Shown here: positions 26,878 to 35,363 of the stretch, in pieces
Numbering within the stretch: position 1 is the first letter of the stretch
Layout: each line of letters starts with the position of its first letter
Source: Chloroflexota bacterium
GTDB taxonomy: Bacteria; Chloroflexota; Anaerolineae; JAAYZQ01
DNA: 64,000 nt
Direction: 5' to 3'
Assembly: GCA_018606645.1 (NCBI GenBank)
Contig: JAGVRI010000001.1
Span: 200,926-264,925 of the forward strand
Position numbers and translations under genes: made by a program
The notes under the pieces: generated by a model
Databases searched by the model: none
Told to the model about the DNA's origin: nothing
Seen by the model: only the letters and a program-made list of their open reading frames with translations

Positions 26878-27168
26878 TTCCCCGGACCTCGTGGGAACCT
26901 ACTAGGGTCAGGGCCGCCGCCCGGTACTCATCGCGCTGATCTGAGGGCGACGCCTTGACCGCGCCTGTATGGTCCAACCCCCCACCCTTTCATGGGCAGG
27001 TTCTTCTTCGGCCCCCAATCCGTTCTGGGACGGGGATGCGTCGGATCCCCAGACTTGTCTGGGTCTGCCCCACCTGAGCCGGAGACCCCCAACCAGTTGG
27101 GGATTCCCCACCGCTGAAAAACCCACCCACGACAGAACCACCCACCGGGGGTTTCTGGATTCGGCCTT
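26878..27168 (-). promoter_or_regulatory. Long 5' leader of the methylase operon with paired palindromes
   Basis: About 290 untranslated bases separate the promoter from the first methylase codon. Two 16-base near-perfect palindromes occur: CCCCAACCAGTTGGGG at 27087-27102 and CCCAGACTTGTCTGGG at 27048-27063, both flanked by G/C runs. They could be operators bound by a dimeric repressor or RNA hairpins. No small gene with a ribosome-binding site was found here. Confidence 0.45.
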
Positions 27169-27174
27169 GAGATC

Positions 27175-27202
27175 ATTATACCACATTTTGTCCGTCTGGC
27201 AA
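27175..27202 (-). promoter_or_regulatory. Promoter of the island (methylase) operon
   Basis: Minus strand: TTGCCA (27197-27202), 16-base spacer, TATAAT (27175-27180). Confidence 0.65.
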
Positions 27203-27252
27203 AGGGCCGATTTCAGCGGTCGCCAGGGCTGCCGCAAAGTCCAGCACCCAAT

Positions 27253-27314
27253 GGGAGTGGAGGCTTCGGCCGGAACGGAATCGCGCAGAATCCAGCTAAA
27301 GCTTCCACTCCTGG
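27253..27314. repeat. Palindromic intergenic repeat, family B, copy 2
   Basis: Left arm GGGAGTGGAGGCTTCGGCCG and right arm CTAAAGCTTCCACTCCTGG; related to 6390-6459. The gap 27203-27712 holds this copy, the next one, and a GC-rich palindrome (GGGCGCAGC-GCC-GCTGCGCCC near 27580); no gene is visible in it. Confidence 0.55.
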
Positions 27315-27401
27315 GCCGTTCCGCAAAGCCGCATTGGGCTTGTCAACCTGGCTGGCAACAGCCCTATCAACGGTCGCGCGTATGGTGCGCTGGAAATGAG
27401 T

Positions 27402-27487
27402 GAAGCCTTGACTCCCGGGTAAAGGGAGTCGAGCCTTCGGGCGGACATCGCTTCTGGTGTCCCCCGGCTGAAGCCTCGACTCCGTTG
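27402..27487. repeat. Palindromic intergenic repeat, family B, copy 3
   Basis: Consecutive arms GAAGCCTTGACTCCC, GGGAGTCGAGCCTTCGGG and CGGCTGAAGCCTCGACTCC. The alternating orientation suggests a composite of two elements. Confidence 0.55.
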
Positions 27488-27712
27488 AAAATCGCGATCT
27501 TTCACTCCTGGCCCTTGGGCGCAACAGCCCTGCCTCATTCGTCGACAGCCCCTTCAGGACCCCACCCCTACCCCCCGGGCGCAGCGCCGCTGCGCCCCTA
27601 CGCCCCCTCCCCGCACGCAGAGAGGGGAGGGGAATTGTGGGAGAAGAGACGGCAAGGCATGTTTTTTTGACAAGGTTGAGTGGTTATTATTCCCGAACGT
27701 TATATCTGCTAT

Positions 27713-27741
27713 TTGACCTCCCTAATAGAATGCAATATGAT
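27713..27741 (+). promoter_or_regulatory. Promoter of the selenium operon
   Basis: TTGACC (27713-27718), 17-base spacer, TATGAT (27736-27741); about 65 bases of leader precede yedF. Confidence 0.65.
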
Positions 27742-27813
27742 TGCCAAAGGAGCGATGGTATCGCTTTCCGAGCTTCAGGATACGGGACCATACGAATAGA
27801 CATATGGGGAAAA

Positions 27814-28410
27814 ATGGCAGAAATTGTAGACGCACGGGGATTGCCTTGCCCCCAGCCGGTGATTCTAACCCGCAAGGCGATGCAGGAAACCGACCATATT
27901 GTGACGCTGGTGGACAGTGAGAATTCGGTGGCCAATGTGTCGCGGATGGCACAACAGGCCGGCTGGCTGGTTCACGTCACTCGGCAGGAGAACGAGTTCC
28001 AGATCGAGCTGACCCGAGCGCCCCAAACCTCGCCACCGGAGCAGCCCTCGGGCGAGGGGGTCCAGGGCGCTGCGGGTCCGCTGGTGCTGGTCGTTGCCGC
28101 TGATATGATGGGCCGTGGAGATCCAGAACTGGGGAGCATCTTGATCCGGGGTTTTTTTCACGCACTAGGAGAGGTGAGACCCGTTCCGCAGACGGTGATC
28201 TTGTTCAACACCGGGGTCAAGCTGGCCTGTGAGGGCTCGGCTGTGCTGGAAGACCTCTGCGCGCTGGAAGCGCAGGGGGTTCAGCTTCTGGCCTGTGGCA
28301 CTTGCCTGAATTATTTTGGATTGACCGACAAATTGGCGGTGGGCCAGGTGTCCAACATGTACACCATCGCCGAGACCTTGTTGAATGCGGGGAAGGTGAT
28401 CCATCTCTAG
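27814..28410 (+). CDS. yedF: Selenium-metabolism protein YedF (TusA-like + DsrE-like)
   Basis: 198 residues. The N-terminal TusA-like domain (1-70) has the GLPCPQPV motif whose cysteine carries sulphur or selenium. A Pro/Ser linker (about 72-90) joins it to a DsrE-like domain (95-195) with GTCLNYFGL. YedF-type proteins occur with selD in selenium-using bacteria and are thought to deliver reactive selenium; the exact reaction is unproven. The ATG at 27814 follows GGGGAAAA. It is the first gene of a three-gene operon with the DUF3343 gene and selD. Confidence 0.9.
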   Translation: MAEIVDARGLPCPQPVILTRKAMQETDHIVTLVDSENSVANVSRMAQQAGWLVHVTRQENEFQIELTRAPQTSPPEQPSGEGVQGAAGPLVLVVAADMMGRGDPELGSILIRGFFHALGEVRPVPQTVILFNTGVKLACEGSAVLEDLCALEAQGVQLLACGTCLNYFGLTDKLAVGQVSNMYTIAETLLNAGKVIHL

Positions 28411-28412
28411 AG

Positions 28413-28640
28413 ATGCCGATGGCCGAATATAGTGTCGTGCTTTTTCAATCGGCTGCCCACGCCATCCGGGCTGAGAAGGTGCTCCAACAGGCCGGGGTCC
28501 AGATCAAAATGATCCCGACGCCGCGCCAGCTCAGCTCCGATTGTGGGATGGCATTGCGCTTCAACCGGGCGGAGGAACACCAGGTAGCCGAGATTCTGAC
28601 CCGGTGTCAGGTGCCGATCCACGGCATCTATCCGATCTGA
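28413..28640 (+). CDS. DUF3343 putative Se/S carrier-like protein
   Basis: 75 residues, a small DUF3343 protein: YSVVLFQSAAHAIRAEKVL at the start, conserved MIPTPRQLSSDCGMALRF in the middle with a single Cys in SSDCG, and a short C-terminal tail. Family members accompany selenium and sulphur-trafficking genes and are proposed carriers. Two bases separate it from yedF and nine from selD, so all three are probably translated from one message. A second in-frame ATG at 28419 is an alternative start. Confidence 0.85.
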   Translation: MPMAEYSVVLFQSAAHAIRAEKVLQQAGVQIKMIPTPRQLSSDCGMALRFNRAEEHQVAEILTRCQVPIHGIYPI

Positions 28641-28649
28641 GGGTTCTTG

Positions 28650-29717
28650 ATGACTGAGATTGACTGGAACCATGTGCGGCTGACCGCTTTGACCAGCGCG
28701 GCCGGTTGAGCATCCAAGCGGTCGCCGGAAGACCTGGCGCAGGTGCTGCGCCCCTTGCAAGAAACCTTTCGGGAGGAAGAGTACCCAAACCTGCTGGTGG
28801 GTCTGGGCTCGCCCGATGACGCGGCGGTGTACCAGATCGGCGAAGAGCAGGCGCTGATCTTTACCACCGACTTTATCACCCCGATCGTGGACGACCCCTA
28901 TGCCTACGGCGCCATCGCCGCCGCCAATGCCATGAGCGATATCTATGCCATGGGGGGACAGGTGGTGCTGGCGCTGTGCATCGCTGCCTTTCCGCCCAAA
29001 CTTCCGGCAGCGGTGATCCGGGACATCCTGCGCGGGGCGGCGGAAAAGGTGGCCGAGGCCGGCGGCGTGATCGCCGGCGGGCATACGGTGGACGACAACG
29101 AACCAAAGTTTGGCCTGGCGGTGATGGGCACCGTTCACCCCAGCCGCATCGGCAAAAAACGAGGTGCCCAGCCCGGCGACCAGCTCCTGCTGACCAAACG
29201 GCTGGGAGTGGGGATCATCACTACCGCCGCCAAAGGGGGGGTAGCCGATCCGGCCCACCTGGAGGCGGCGATCCAGTCCATGCTCCAACTGAACCGGAGA
29301 GCGGCTGAACTGATCCAGCAGGTCACCTTCCATGCCGTAACCGATATCACCGGCTTTGCGCTGCTCGGCCATGCTTTCGAGATGGCCAGCCAGAGCCGGG
29401 CGCGGTTTCGCTTTTTCCTGAACCGCCTGCCTTTCGTGCCCGGCGCGGTGGAATATGCCCGGCAATGGCTGTTCCCCGGCGGCGCGTGCAACAATCAACG
29501 GGGCTATGGGCCTCACGTCACCTTTGACGGGCTGACCGACGAGATGCAGATGCTGTTGTTCACCCCCGAGACGAGCGGCGGCCTGCTCGTCGCCCTGTCG
29601 CCGACGGAAGCCGACCGCCTGGAAGCCCTGTGCCTCCAGGCCGGCCAGTCGGTGTGGCGGGTGGGCGAGGTGGTGGATGGGGAAGGGGTGGAGGTTCTCG
29701 CCTCGCTTCATCGATAA
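28650..29717 (+). CDS. selD: Selenide, water dikinase, itself a selenoprotein (Sec at codon 20)
   Basis: Makes selenophosphate from selenide and ATP, the selenium donor for selenocysteine. 355 residues if the in-frame TGA at 28707-28709 is read as selenocysteine. The surrounding peptide is LTSAAG-U-ASKRSPEDL, where the family has Cys or Sec followed by a catalytic Lys; the frame is open before and after it. Downstream come TTDFITPIVDDPYAYG, AGGHTVDDNEPKFG and LLTKRLGVGI, typical of SelD. A stem-loop at 28736-28752 fits a bacterial SECIS element. Automated annotation would truncate the gene to an internal GTG near 28743 (about 324 residues). Confidence 0.95.
28736..28752 (+). promoter_or_regulatory. 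Putative SECIS element inside selD
   Basis: GGCGCA, loop GGTGC, TGCGCC (one further G-C pair can close the loop to GTG). The loop begins about 33 bases after the TGA codon and contains GGU, as in known bacterial SECIS loops. Confidence 0.6.
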
Positions 29718-29726
29718 GGAACCCCG

Positions 29727-29793
29727 GTAGGGGCGAGGCATTCCCGGGAACGGTGTACAAGGTCAATGCCTCGCCCCTACGATGTCAATGGAG
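29727..29793. repeat. Palindromic intergenic repeat, family A, copy 2
   Basis: Near-perfect inverted ends: GTAGGGGCGAGGCATTCCC and AATGCCTCGCCCCTAC, followed by GATGTCAATGGAG. It lies between the convergent selD and lipoprotein genes and might also form a transcript-ending hairpin. Copy 1 is at 8921-9035. Confidence 0.65.
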
Positions 29794-29851
29794 AATGCAA
29801 TACCCCTTCAAGATATGGAGACCGAGGGGGAACACCATGCCCCTTCGGCTT

Positions 29852-31261
29852 CTACGGTAACGCCGCCACCACCTTGTCGATCAGGTCCCGGCTGGGACCG
29901 AGGATGATGATGGCTCTCACCCCGTTCCAGGTCAGCAGGGCAGTTTGTCCAGGCGTCTGCCACCAGAGCCCGGCCGGACCGGTGCGCTCGGGAGACCTGC
30001 CGTATTTGTGGGTGGCATACTGCGTCCAGGCGGCCACAAACTCGTCCCGATCGGCCCGGCTGTCCCAGGCGCTGACCAAGACCAATACGTCCTCATCGCC
30101 CCGGGCATACAGGGCGTATTGGTCGCCATCCCATCCCTCGCTGGCCAGTTCTGCCATTTCCTGACCCACCTGCTGGGCCAGGTAGAGGCGGGTCTGAAAT
30201 TCACCCAGCGTCTCGACCTCGACCAGATGCCAACCCGCTCCCAGGGTGTCGGTCAGCGGCGGCAAGGCGATCATCTGCGGTTCATCCTCAGAGAGGTACT
30301 TTTCCGGGTGAAGGATCTGCTCCGTGGATTGAGGCGGCTTGGCAAATGCCGGATCAACCGTCTTCCATCCCTTCTCCTGCAAATACTCGACGAACTGCAG
30401 GCCATAGACGTAGGGAAACTCAAACGTCTCGCGGATGATCGGCGGAGCCGCCTCCAGCGCTTCCTGGTCCCCTTCGACTTCCTCGGATTGTAATGAGGCC
30501 AGGTCTTGGGGGGTCCACTCGGCCAGATGGGCCAGGAGATAGTCGCTCATGACGAAAGTGGCGTCGCCTTCAGCCAGAGCCATTCGGGCCAGGACCTGAT
30601 CATCGTTCATCCGATCATCGTCCACAAAGGTCTCCAATTGGTAGAAAATGTCCTGCAGACCATGGACATATTCGTGGACAAAGGTGATCCGATCCGCCAG
30701 GTCAAACTCTCCCTCGGAGATGATGTAAAAGAGGTTCTCCTCTTCATCATACAGGCCCAGGATCTGGGAGGAATAGAGGTCCAGCAACACACGCCGCAGG
30801 TCCAGGTCCCTGGGCACAAAATCGAAGGCGGCCATCGTTCGCACGTCCGCCTCGATTTCCGCCGGGGGATACTCCTCGGTGAATTTGCGTTCCAGATAGG
30901 CGGTGAGTTCCTGGGGGGTCATCAGCCGACGGGCAATGGGTACGTCGGTCGACAGGCCGCGCAGTTCCTCCACCTCGGTTTCCAACCCGTCCATGATCTC
31001 AGCCACCTGGGACGGCAAGGCCTCAGGAGTCAAAGAGGGAGGCGGAGGAGTCAAGGTGGGAGCCGAGGCAGTAGGCGGCCGGATGGTGGCGGTGTTGGTC
31101 GCCGTCGGGACAGGGAGAGAGGTGGGACTGGGTGCGATCGTGGGCGAACCAGCGACCGCCGTAGGGCTCGGCGAACCCGATTCCCGAGCAGGAACCGGGA
31201 CCCCGCAGCCAGCCAGCAACATGAGTACCAGACACAAGCTGCCAATCTTGGGAACCTTCAT
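29852..31261 (-). CDS. Lipoprotein with HExxH metallopeptidase-like domain
   Basis: 469 residues, predicted lipoprotein: signal peptide with lipobox LLAGC near residue 20, then a Pro/Thr/Ser-rich linker to about residue 85. The outer domain contains FVHEYVHGLQD (HExxH, about 190-200) and a downstream LAEGDATFV whose Glu could be the third zinc ligand, so a zinc peptidase activity is plausible. No named peptidase family is recognised. The ATG at 31259-31261 has GGGAG upstream; an earlier in-frame ATG seven codons up is less likely. It forms a short minus-strand unit with the zinc-ribbon gene 66 bases upstream. Confidence 0.8.
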   Translation of the reverse strand: MKVPKIGSLCLVLMLLAGCGVPVPARESGSPSPTAVAGSPTIAPSPTSLPVPTATNTATIRPPTASAPTLTPPPPSLTPEALPSQVAEIMDGLETEVEELRGLSTDVPIARRLMTPQELTAYLERKFTEEYPPAEIEADVRTMAAFDFVPRDLDLRRVLLDLYSSQILGLYDEEENLFYIISEGEFDLADRITFVHEYVHGLQDIFYQLETFVDDDRMNDDQVLARMALAEGDATFVMSDYLLAHLAEWTPQDLASLQSEEVEGDQEALEAAPPIIRETFEFPYVYGLQFVEYLQEKGWKTVDPAFAKPPQSTEQILHPEKYLSEDEPQMIALPPLTDTLGAGWHLVEVETLGEFQTRLYLAQQVGQEMAELASEGWDGDQYALYARGDEDVLVLVSAWDSRADRDEFVAAWTQYATHKYGRSPERTGPAGLWWQTPGQTALLTWNGVRAIIILGPSRDLIDKVVAALP

Positions 31262-31327
31262 CACAACTCCCGATAGAGACAAAAGGCGCGGCCCATCATC
31301 CGTGCGCCGCGCCTCAGATCGCTGATT

Positions 31328-32044
31328 TTATGCCAATGGCGGCGGGGATTCGTCCTCTGAAGTCGGCCCGGCGTCAGGTTCCTCCTGGTCTCCAGGATCG
31401 GCATCCGGCATGAAAGGAAACCTCTCCCCAGGTCCCTCATCGGACTCGAAACCAGGATACCCCCCGCTCTCTGCCTCAGCGCCTGGTTCGGGCAGGGAGG
31501 ATACCGCCGCCCCACCCGGTACCGCCATCTCGACCGTTGGCTCGGCCTGCAAGGCAACCCGCAGCGGTGGCGAGGGGACGGCTTTGGCCGCGGTCTGTAC
31601 CGCTCCGCAGTACGGGCAGATGTTCCAGCGCAAATGAAGCAATCGTCCACATGAAACGCATGCCTTCTTGAGCCGGGTGTGGCAGGTCGGGCAGATCATA
31701 TAATCTTCCTCGATCCGCCGGTTACAGCCCGGACAGGCCAACCGTTCCTCAATCCCTTGCAGCAGGGCCTCTTCTTCCAGCGAACGCTCATAGACTTCGG
31801 CCAGCGTCTCGCGCGGGCGGAGGATAAAATAGAGGATCACCCCCGGCAGCGGAAAGAGGGGAAAGAAGATCAAGACCATCAGGGTCGCCAAAATCTGGGC
31901 AAAGACATCTCGCGAACGGGCCCGAATGTCGCGGAACGTCCAGATGACAGCACTGATCCACAACGCGGTCAAGAAGGCAGCAAACAGGGCTGCAAACAGG
32001 ATCACGAACGGCTGGATTGTGCGCAGAATGCTCTCAAAGTCCAT
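31328..32044 (-). CDS. Membrane-anchored zinc-ribbon protein
   Basis: 238 residues. Two N-terminal membrane helices (about 10-35 and 48-75) precede two zinc-ribbon units: CPGC...CPTC (about 103-122) and CVSCG...CPYCG (about 131-146). An acidic, Pro/Gly-rich, probably disordered tail (160-238) follows. Architectures of this kind are common in Chloroflexota and have no assigned function. It has a good promoter at 32080-32108. Confidence 0.8.
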   Translation of the reverse strand: MDFESILRTIQPFVILFAALFAAFLTALWISAVIWTFRDIRARSRDVFAQILATLMVLIFFPLFPLPGVILYFILRPRETLAEVYERSLEEEALLQGIEERLACPGCNRRIEEDYMICPTCHTRLKKACVSCGRLLHLRWNICPYCGAVQTAAKAVPSPPLRVALQAEPTVEMAVPGGAAVSSLPEPGAEAESGGYPGFESDEGPGERFPFMPDADPGDQEEPDAGPTSEDESPPPLA

Positions 32045-32079
32045 CCTATTGGCAAACTCCTTGCATCAAAGTGATACGC

Positions 32080-32108
32080 ATTATACCACTTGCTACCGAA
32101 TTTGTCAT
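32080..32108 (-). promoter_or_regulatory. Promoter of the zinc-ribbon gene
   Basis: Minus strand: ATGACA (32103-32108), 17-base spacer, TATAAT (32080-32085) preceded by TGG (extended -10). Confidence 0.65.
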
Positions 32109-32193
32109 CTTCTTGGGATTCGGGTGAAAGGTCCCTCGCTCCAGATCGAGTCAGGTTACAGGACCTTCCCGGTCGGGCCCGGCAAAGGCCCCT

Positions 32194-32222
32194 TTGCCCG
32201 CTGCCAGCGCATATGGTACAAT
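32194..32222 (+). promoter_or_regulatory. Promoter of the DUF1848 gene
   Basis: TTGCCC (32194-32199), 17-base spacer, TACAAT (32217-32222) with TGG before it. Confidence 0.55.
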
Positions 32223-32289
32223 AGGTCGCAGGGGACCGCACCCCAGCCGTGTGTGGCAATACACCACGAACCAAAAGAAAGCGATCGCG

Positions 32290-33135
32290 ATGGGATTTGT
32301 CTTTCGGCTGGAAGATTATCCGAACTATCTGAGACGAGTGGGAGAAGCCATCTATCTGGACGTAAGCCGGCGCACCGACCCGGCGCGCATCGAACAGGTA
32401 TGGGTCAATTTGCGCGCCGTGGTTGAGGCGTTTGGCGCACCTTGGATCGTCCAACTGTGGACCAAAGACGCCGCTACTGCATTGAAGCGAGGCGGGGCCT
32501 TGTTGCAGGTGCTGCAACGAGAAGGTACGACCGTGACCGCGCAGGTCACCGTGACCGGCCTGGGTGGGACGACCTGGGAGCCCCGAGTTCCAGCCGAACC
32601 CTTTGCCGGGGTTGCCGAATTGATCGCCCTGGTGGGCGGGCCCGATCACATCAAATGGCGCTATGACCCGATTATCCCGACCGTCCATCGTCTCGACCGC
32701 TTTCGGCGTCTGGCGGAGCACGCAGCGCGGCTGGGGATCCGTCGCTGTGTCCTGAACTTTATTGCGCGCCCGGGTCGCTACAAGCGGGTGGACGCGCGGC
32801 TGGCCGGCGTACTGCCCGGTTGGGCGGCCGGAATGCCCGGCTATGATGAGAGCTGGCAGGTTCACACTGCGAGCGAGTTGGTCCAGGCCGCGAGTGAGTA
32901 CGGGCTGACGGTGGCCGTGTGTGCTGAGGTCGCGGGTCTGGCCGACAAGGTCCAGGGATTACACCCGGCGGCTTGTGGCGACTATGCCTGGTTTGTGGCC
33001 CTCTCCGGTCGAGATCCAGGACGGGCGGCAACCTCCGGCAGCCGTCCCGGCTGCGGCTGTGCGGCCTATTTTGATGTGGGGATGTATGGTCAGTGGCATC
33101 GCTGCCATGGCTGTCTGTACTGCTATGCCGGATGA
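32290..33135 (+). CDS. DUF1848 family, radical-SAM-like protein
   Basis: 281 residues. An early VSRRTDPARI segment and a C-terminal cysteine cluster (GCGCAAYFDVGMYG...CHGCLYCYA) match DUF1848, a family related to spore-photoproduct-lyase-like radical SAM proteins. The cysteines probably hold an iron-sulphur cluster. The substrate is unknown. It is monocistronic, convergent with the aminotransferase gene that ends 20 bases away. The ATG at 32290 is chosen because family similarity begins there; the frame is open further upstream. Confidence 0.82.
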   Translation: MGFVFRLEDYPNYLRRVGEAIYLDVSRRTDPARIEQVWVNLRAVVEAFGAPWIVQLWTKDAATALKRGGALLQVLQREGTTVTAQVTVTGLGGTTWEPRVPAEPFAGVAELIALVGGPDHIKWRYDPIIPTVHRLDRFRRLAEHAARLGIRRCVLNFIARPGRYKRVDARLAGVLPGWAAGMPGYDESWQVHTASELVQAASEYGLTVAVCAEVAGLADKVQGLHPAACGDYAWFVALSGRDPGRAATSGSRPGCGCAAYFDVGMYGQWHRCHGCLYCYAG

Positions 33136-33155
33136 TCGGCAGGGAACGGGGGAGG

Positions 33156-34283
33156 TCAGCCCTCCCTCATGGCAAAGAAGAACCGGATCAGGCGGATCAC
33201 CTGCTCGATTTCTAGCAGAGTGAGCTGAGGGAACATCGGCAGCGACAGGGTCTCGGAACTGATCGCTTCGGCATGGGGGCATGAGCCGGGTTGATACCCC
33301 AGAGGGGCGTAGGCCGGCTGCAAGTGAACCGCCTGGGGATAGTGGATGCCGGTGCGTACGCCGGCTCCGGTCAGATAGTCGCGCAGGGTATCCCGCAGCC
33401 GAGTCCGCACGGTGTAGAGATGATACACATGCTCGACCCCTTCCGGCGCGTGGGGCAACACCAGGCCCTCGATCTCGTCCAGGCCAGCCTGATAATGGGC
33501 CGCCCATCTCTGCCGCTGCTCATTCCAGGCATCGAGGTGGGAGAGTTTGGCCCGTAGAATGGCGGCCTGGATTTCGTCCAGACGGCTGTTGATGCCGAGC
33601 AGTTCATGATAGTAGGTGCGCCGCTGTCCCCCGTGGCGCAACATGCGGGCCTTTTCCGCCAGGGCCGCGTCGTCGGTGACGATCGCCCCGGCATCGCCAT
33701 AGGCCCCCAGGTTCTTGCTGGGATAGAAGCTGAACGCTGCCACGTCGCCCAGACTCCCAACGCGTGCGCCGTGGTGGCGAGCGCCGTGAGCCTGGGCTGC
33801 ATCTTCCAGGACGAGCAGTTGGTGGCGCCGGGCAATGGCCGTGATCGCGGCCATGTCGGCCGGACAGCCATAGAGGTGGACCGGGATGACCGCAGCCGTG
33901 CGGGGGGTGATGGCCGCCTCCAGCGCATCCGGGGCAAGGGTGCAGGTGTCCGGGTCCACATCGGCAAAGACAGGCACGGCGCCGGCCAACGAAACGGCCA
34001 GGGCGGTAAAGGTGGCCGTCAGCGCCGGGACGATCACCTCGTCGCCCGGACCAATGCCCGCCGCCCGCAGCGCCAGGTACAGGGCATCGGTGCCGTTGCC
34101 CACTCCGACCGCGTGGGCCACCCCGCAGTAGGCAGCCCATTCTGCCTCGAACGCCTCCCCCTCTTCGCCGAGGATAAACCAACCGCGCCGCAGCACCCGT
34201 TCGACGGCCTGATCGATTTCCGCACGGATGGCAGCGTATTCTCGCTGGAGATCGGCCAGGGGAATGGTCGAAGACACCGACAT
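33156..34283 (-). CDS. DegT/DnrJ/EryC1/StrS-type sugar aminotransferase
   Basis: PLP-dependent aminotransferase of about 375 residues that adds an amino group to a nucleotide-linked keto-sugar. Features: NGTDALYLAL (cofactor phosphate), VLEDAAQAHGA (Asp and Gln-His), and the Schiff-base Lys in FYPSKNLGAYGDAG. The ATG at 34281-34283 follows GGAGG. It is the third gene after a GT2 glycosyltransferase and an epimerase/dehydratase, so it likely supplies an amino-sugar for a surface glycan. The sugar is not predictable. Confidence 0.9.
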   Translation of the reverse strand: MSVSSTIPLADLQREYAAIRAEIDQAVERVLRRGWFILGEEGEAFEAEWAAYCGVAHAVGVGNGTDALYLALRAAGIGPGDEVIVPALTATFTALAVSLAGAVPVFADVDPDTCTLAPDALEAAITPRTAAVIPVHLYGCPADMAAITAIARRHQLLVLEDAAQAHGARHHGARVGSLGDVAAFSFYPSKNLGAYGDAGAIVTDDAALAEKARMLRHGGQRRTYYHELLGINSRLDEIQAAILRAKLSHLDAWNEQRQRWAAHYQAGLDEIEGLVLPHAPEGVEHVYHLYTVRTRLRDTLRDYLTGAGVRTGIHYPQAVHLQPAYAPLGYQPGSCPHAEAISSETLSLPMFPQLTLLEIEQVIRLIRFFFAMREG

Positions 34284-34313
34284 ACTTCCTCCGGGTGGCA
34301 TCGGTCCGGGACC

Positions 34314-35363
34314 TTATTGGGAACCTTCCAAGGGCTCCGCCTGCCAGTAGTGATGGTGGAATTCTTCATAGTAGCGGAGCGTTCGGCGCAACCCCTCCTC
34401 CAATGAAACGCGAGGGCGCCATCCTAGCTTGCTGCGGATCTTGCGGTAATCGCCGTAGTAATCGCCGATATCGATCCGCTTTCGATTTTCCGGCCATGGC
34501 ACGAGCCGATAACTTCCCTTGCCGGCCACCTCGATCATGAGCTGGGCCAGGTACAGCAGGCTGACCGGTTCATCCCCGCCCAGGTTATAGACCTCCCCGT
34601 TCGCCTGATCGTCGGCACCGGCGCGGAGGAACGCATCTACAACGTCATCCACGTAATTGAAATCCCGCACCTGCCGGCCATCGCCATAGATCGCCAATTC
34701 CTTGCCTTCCACAATCAGCCGAATCCACAGGCCCAAAAAGGTCTGTCGGGCATCACGGACCCGCATGCGGGGGCCATAGGTGTTGGTCAGCCGCAGCGAG
34801 GTAGCCCGCACGCCGTATACGTTGTTATAGACGATATGATACCACTCGCCGGCCATCTTGTTGATCCCGTTGACGTCGGTCGGGTGGACGAGGTGACGCT
34901 CATCCACCGGCAGGTAATCCGGGACGCCGTAGATTTGGCGGGTGCTGGCAAAGACCACCTTCACGTTCGGGTTATTATGGCGGCATGACTCCAGGATGGA
35001 GAGCTGGCTGCGGCAATTGATCTCCAGGTCAGTGAACGGATCCCTCATACTGTCCAGGTGGCTCACCTGACCGGCCAGGTTGAACAGATAATCCTGTCCC
35101 TGCACCAGATAGTCCATGCTGGTTCGGTCGCGCACGTCGGCAATGTTGATCCGGACCCGGTCCTCGATGCCATGCACGTTAAACAGATTCCCACCATAGT
35201 CCGGGATGAGCGAATCAACAATCAACACCTCAGCGCCCAGTTCCACCAGCCGATGGGCAAGATTCGACCCGATAAAGCCCAGACCCCCCGTGATCAACAC
35301 CCGTTTGCCCCGGTAGGCGTCGAGATAGCCCGACAGGTTGTTTATGCCTCTATCTTCGGACAT
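34314..35363 (-). CDS. NAD-dependent nucleotide-sugar epimerase/dehydratase
   Basis: 349 residues, extended short-chain dehydrogenase fold: Rossmann motif GGLGFIG near residue 26, NLAGQVSH, STRQIYG, and RDFNYVDDVVDAF near 235. In most relatives the catalytic pair is Y-x-x-x-K; here the segment is VNGINKMAGE, so Asn stands at the Tyr position while Lys remains. The ATG at 35361-35363 follows AAGGAAG and overlaps the GT2 gene by 22 bases. Probably acts on a UDP/GDP-sugar used by the neighbouring transferase and aminotransferase. Confidence 0.87.
   Translation of the reverse strand: MSEDRGINNLSGYLDAYRGKRVLITGGLGFIGSNLAHRLVELGAEVLIVDSLIPDYGGNLFNVHGIEDRVRINIADVRDRTSMDYLVQGQDYLFNLAGQVSHLDSMRDPFTDLEINCRSQLSILESCRHNNPNVKVVFASTRQIYGVPDYLPVDERHLVHPTDVNGINKMAGEWYHIVYNNVYGVRATSLRLTNTYGPRMRVRDARQTFLGLWIRLIVEGKELAIYGDGRQVRDFNYVDDVVDAFLRAGADDQANGEVYNLGGDEPVSLLYLAQLMIEVAGKGSYRLVPWPENRKRIDIGDYYGDYRKIRSKLGWRPRVSLEEGLRRTLRYYEEFHHHYWQAEPLEGSQ

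Noticed and set aside
27485..27670. Small open frame of 61 codons before the selenium operon.
   Set aside because: It covers GC-rich palindromic repeat DNA, has no ribosome-binding site and gives a low-complexity Pro-rich peptide.
28743..29717. selD starting at an internal GTG (324 codons).
   Set aside because: That start lies in the SECIS-like hairpin and drops the conserved N-terminal catalytic segment; reading TGA as selenocysteine restores a full family match.
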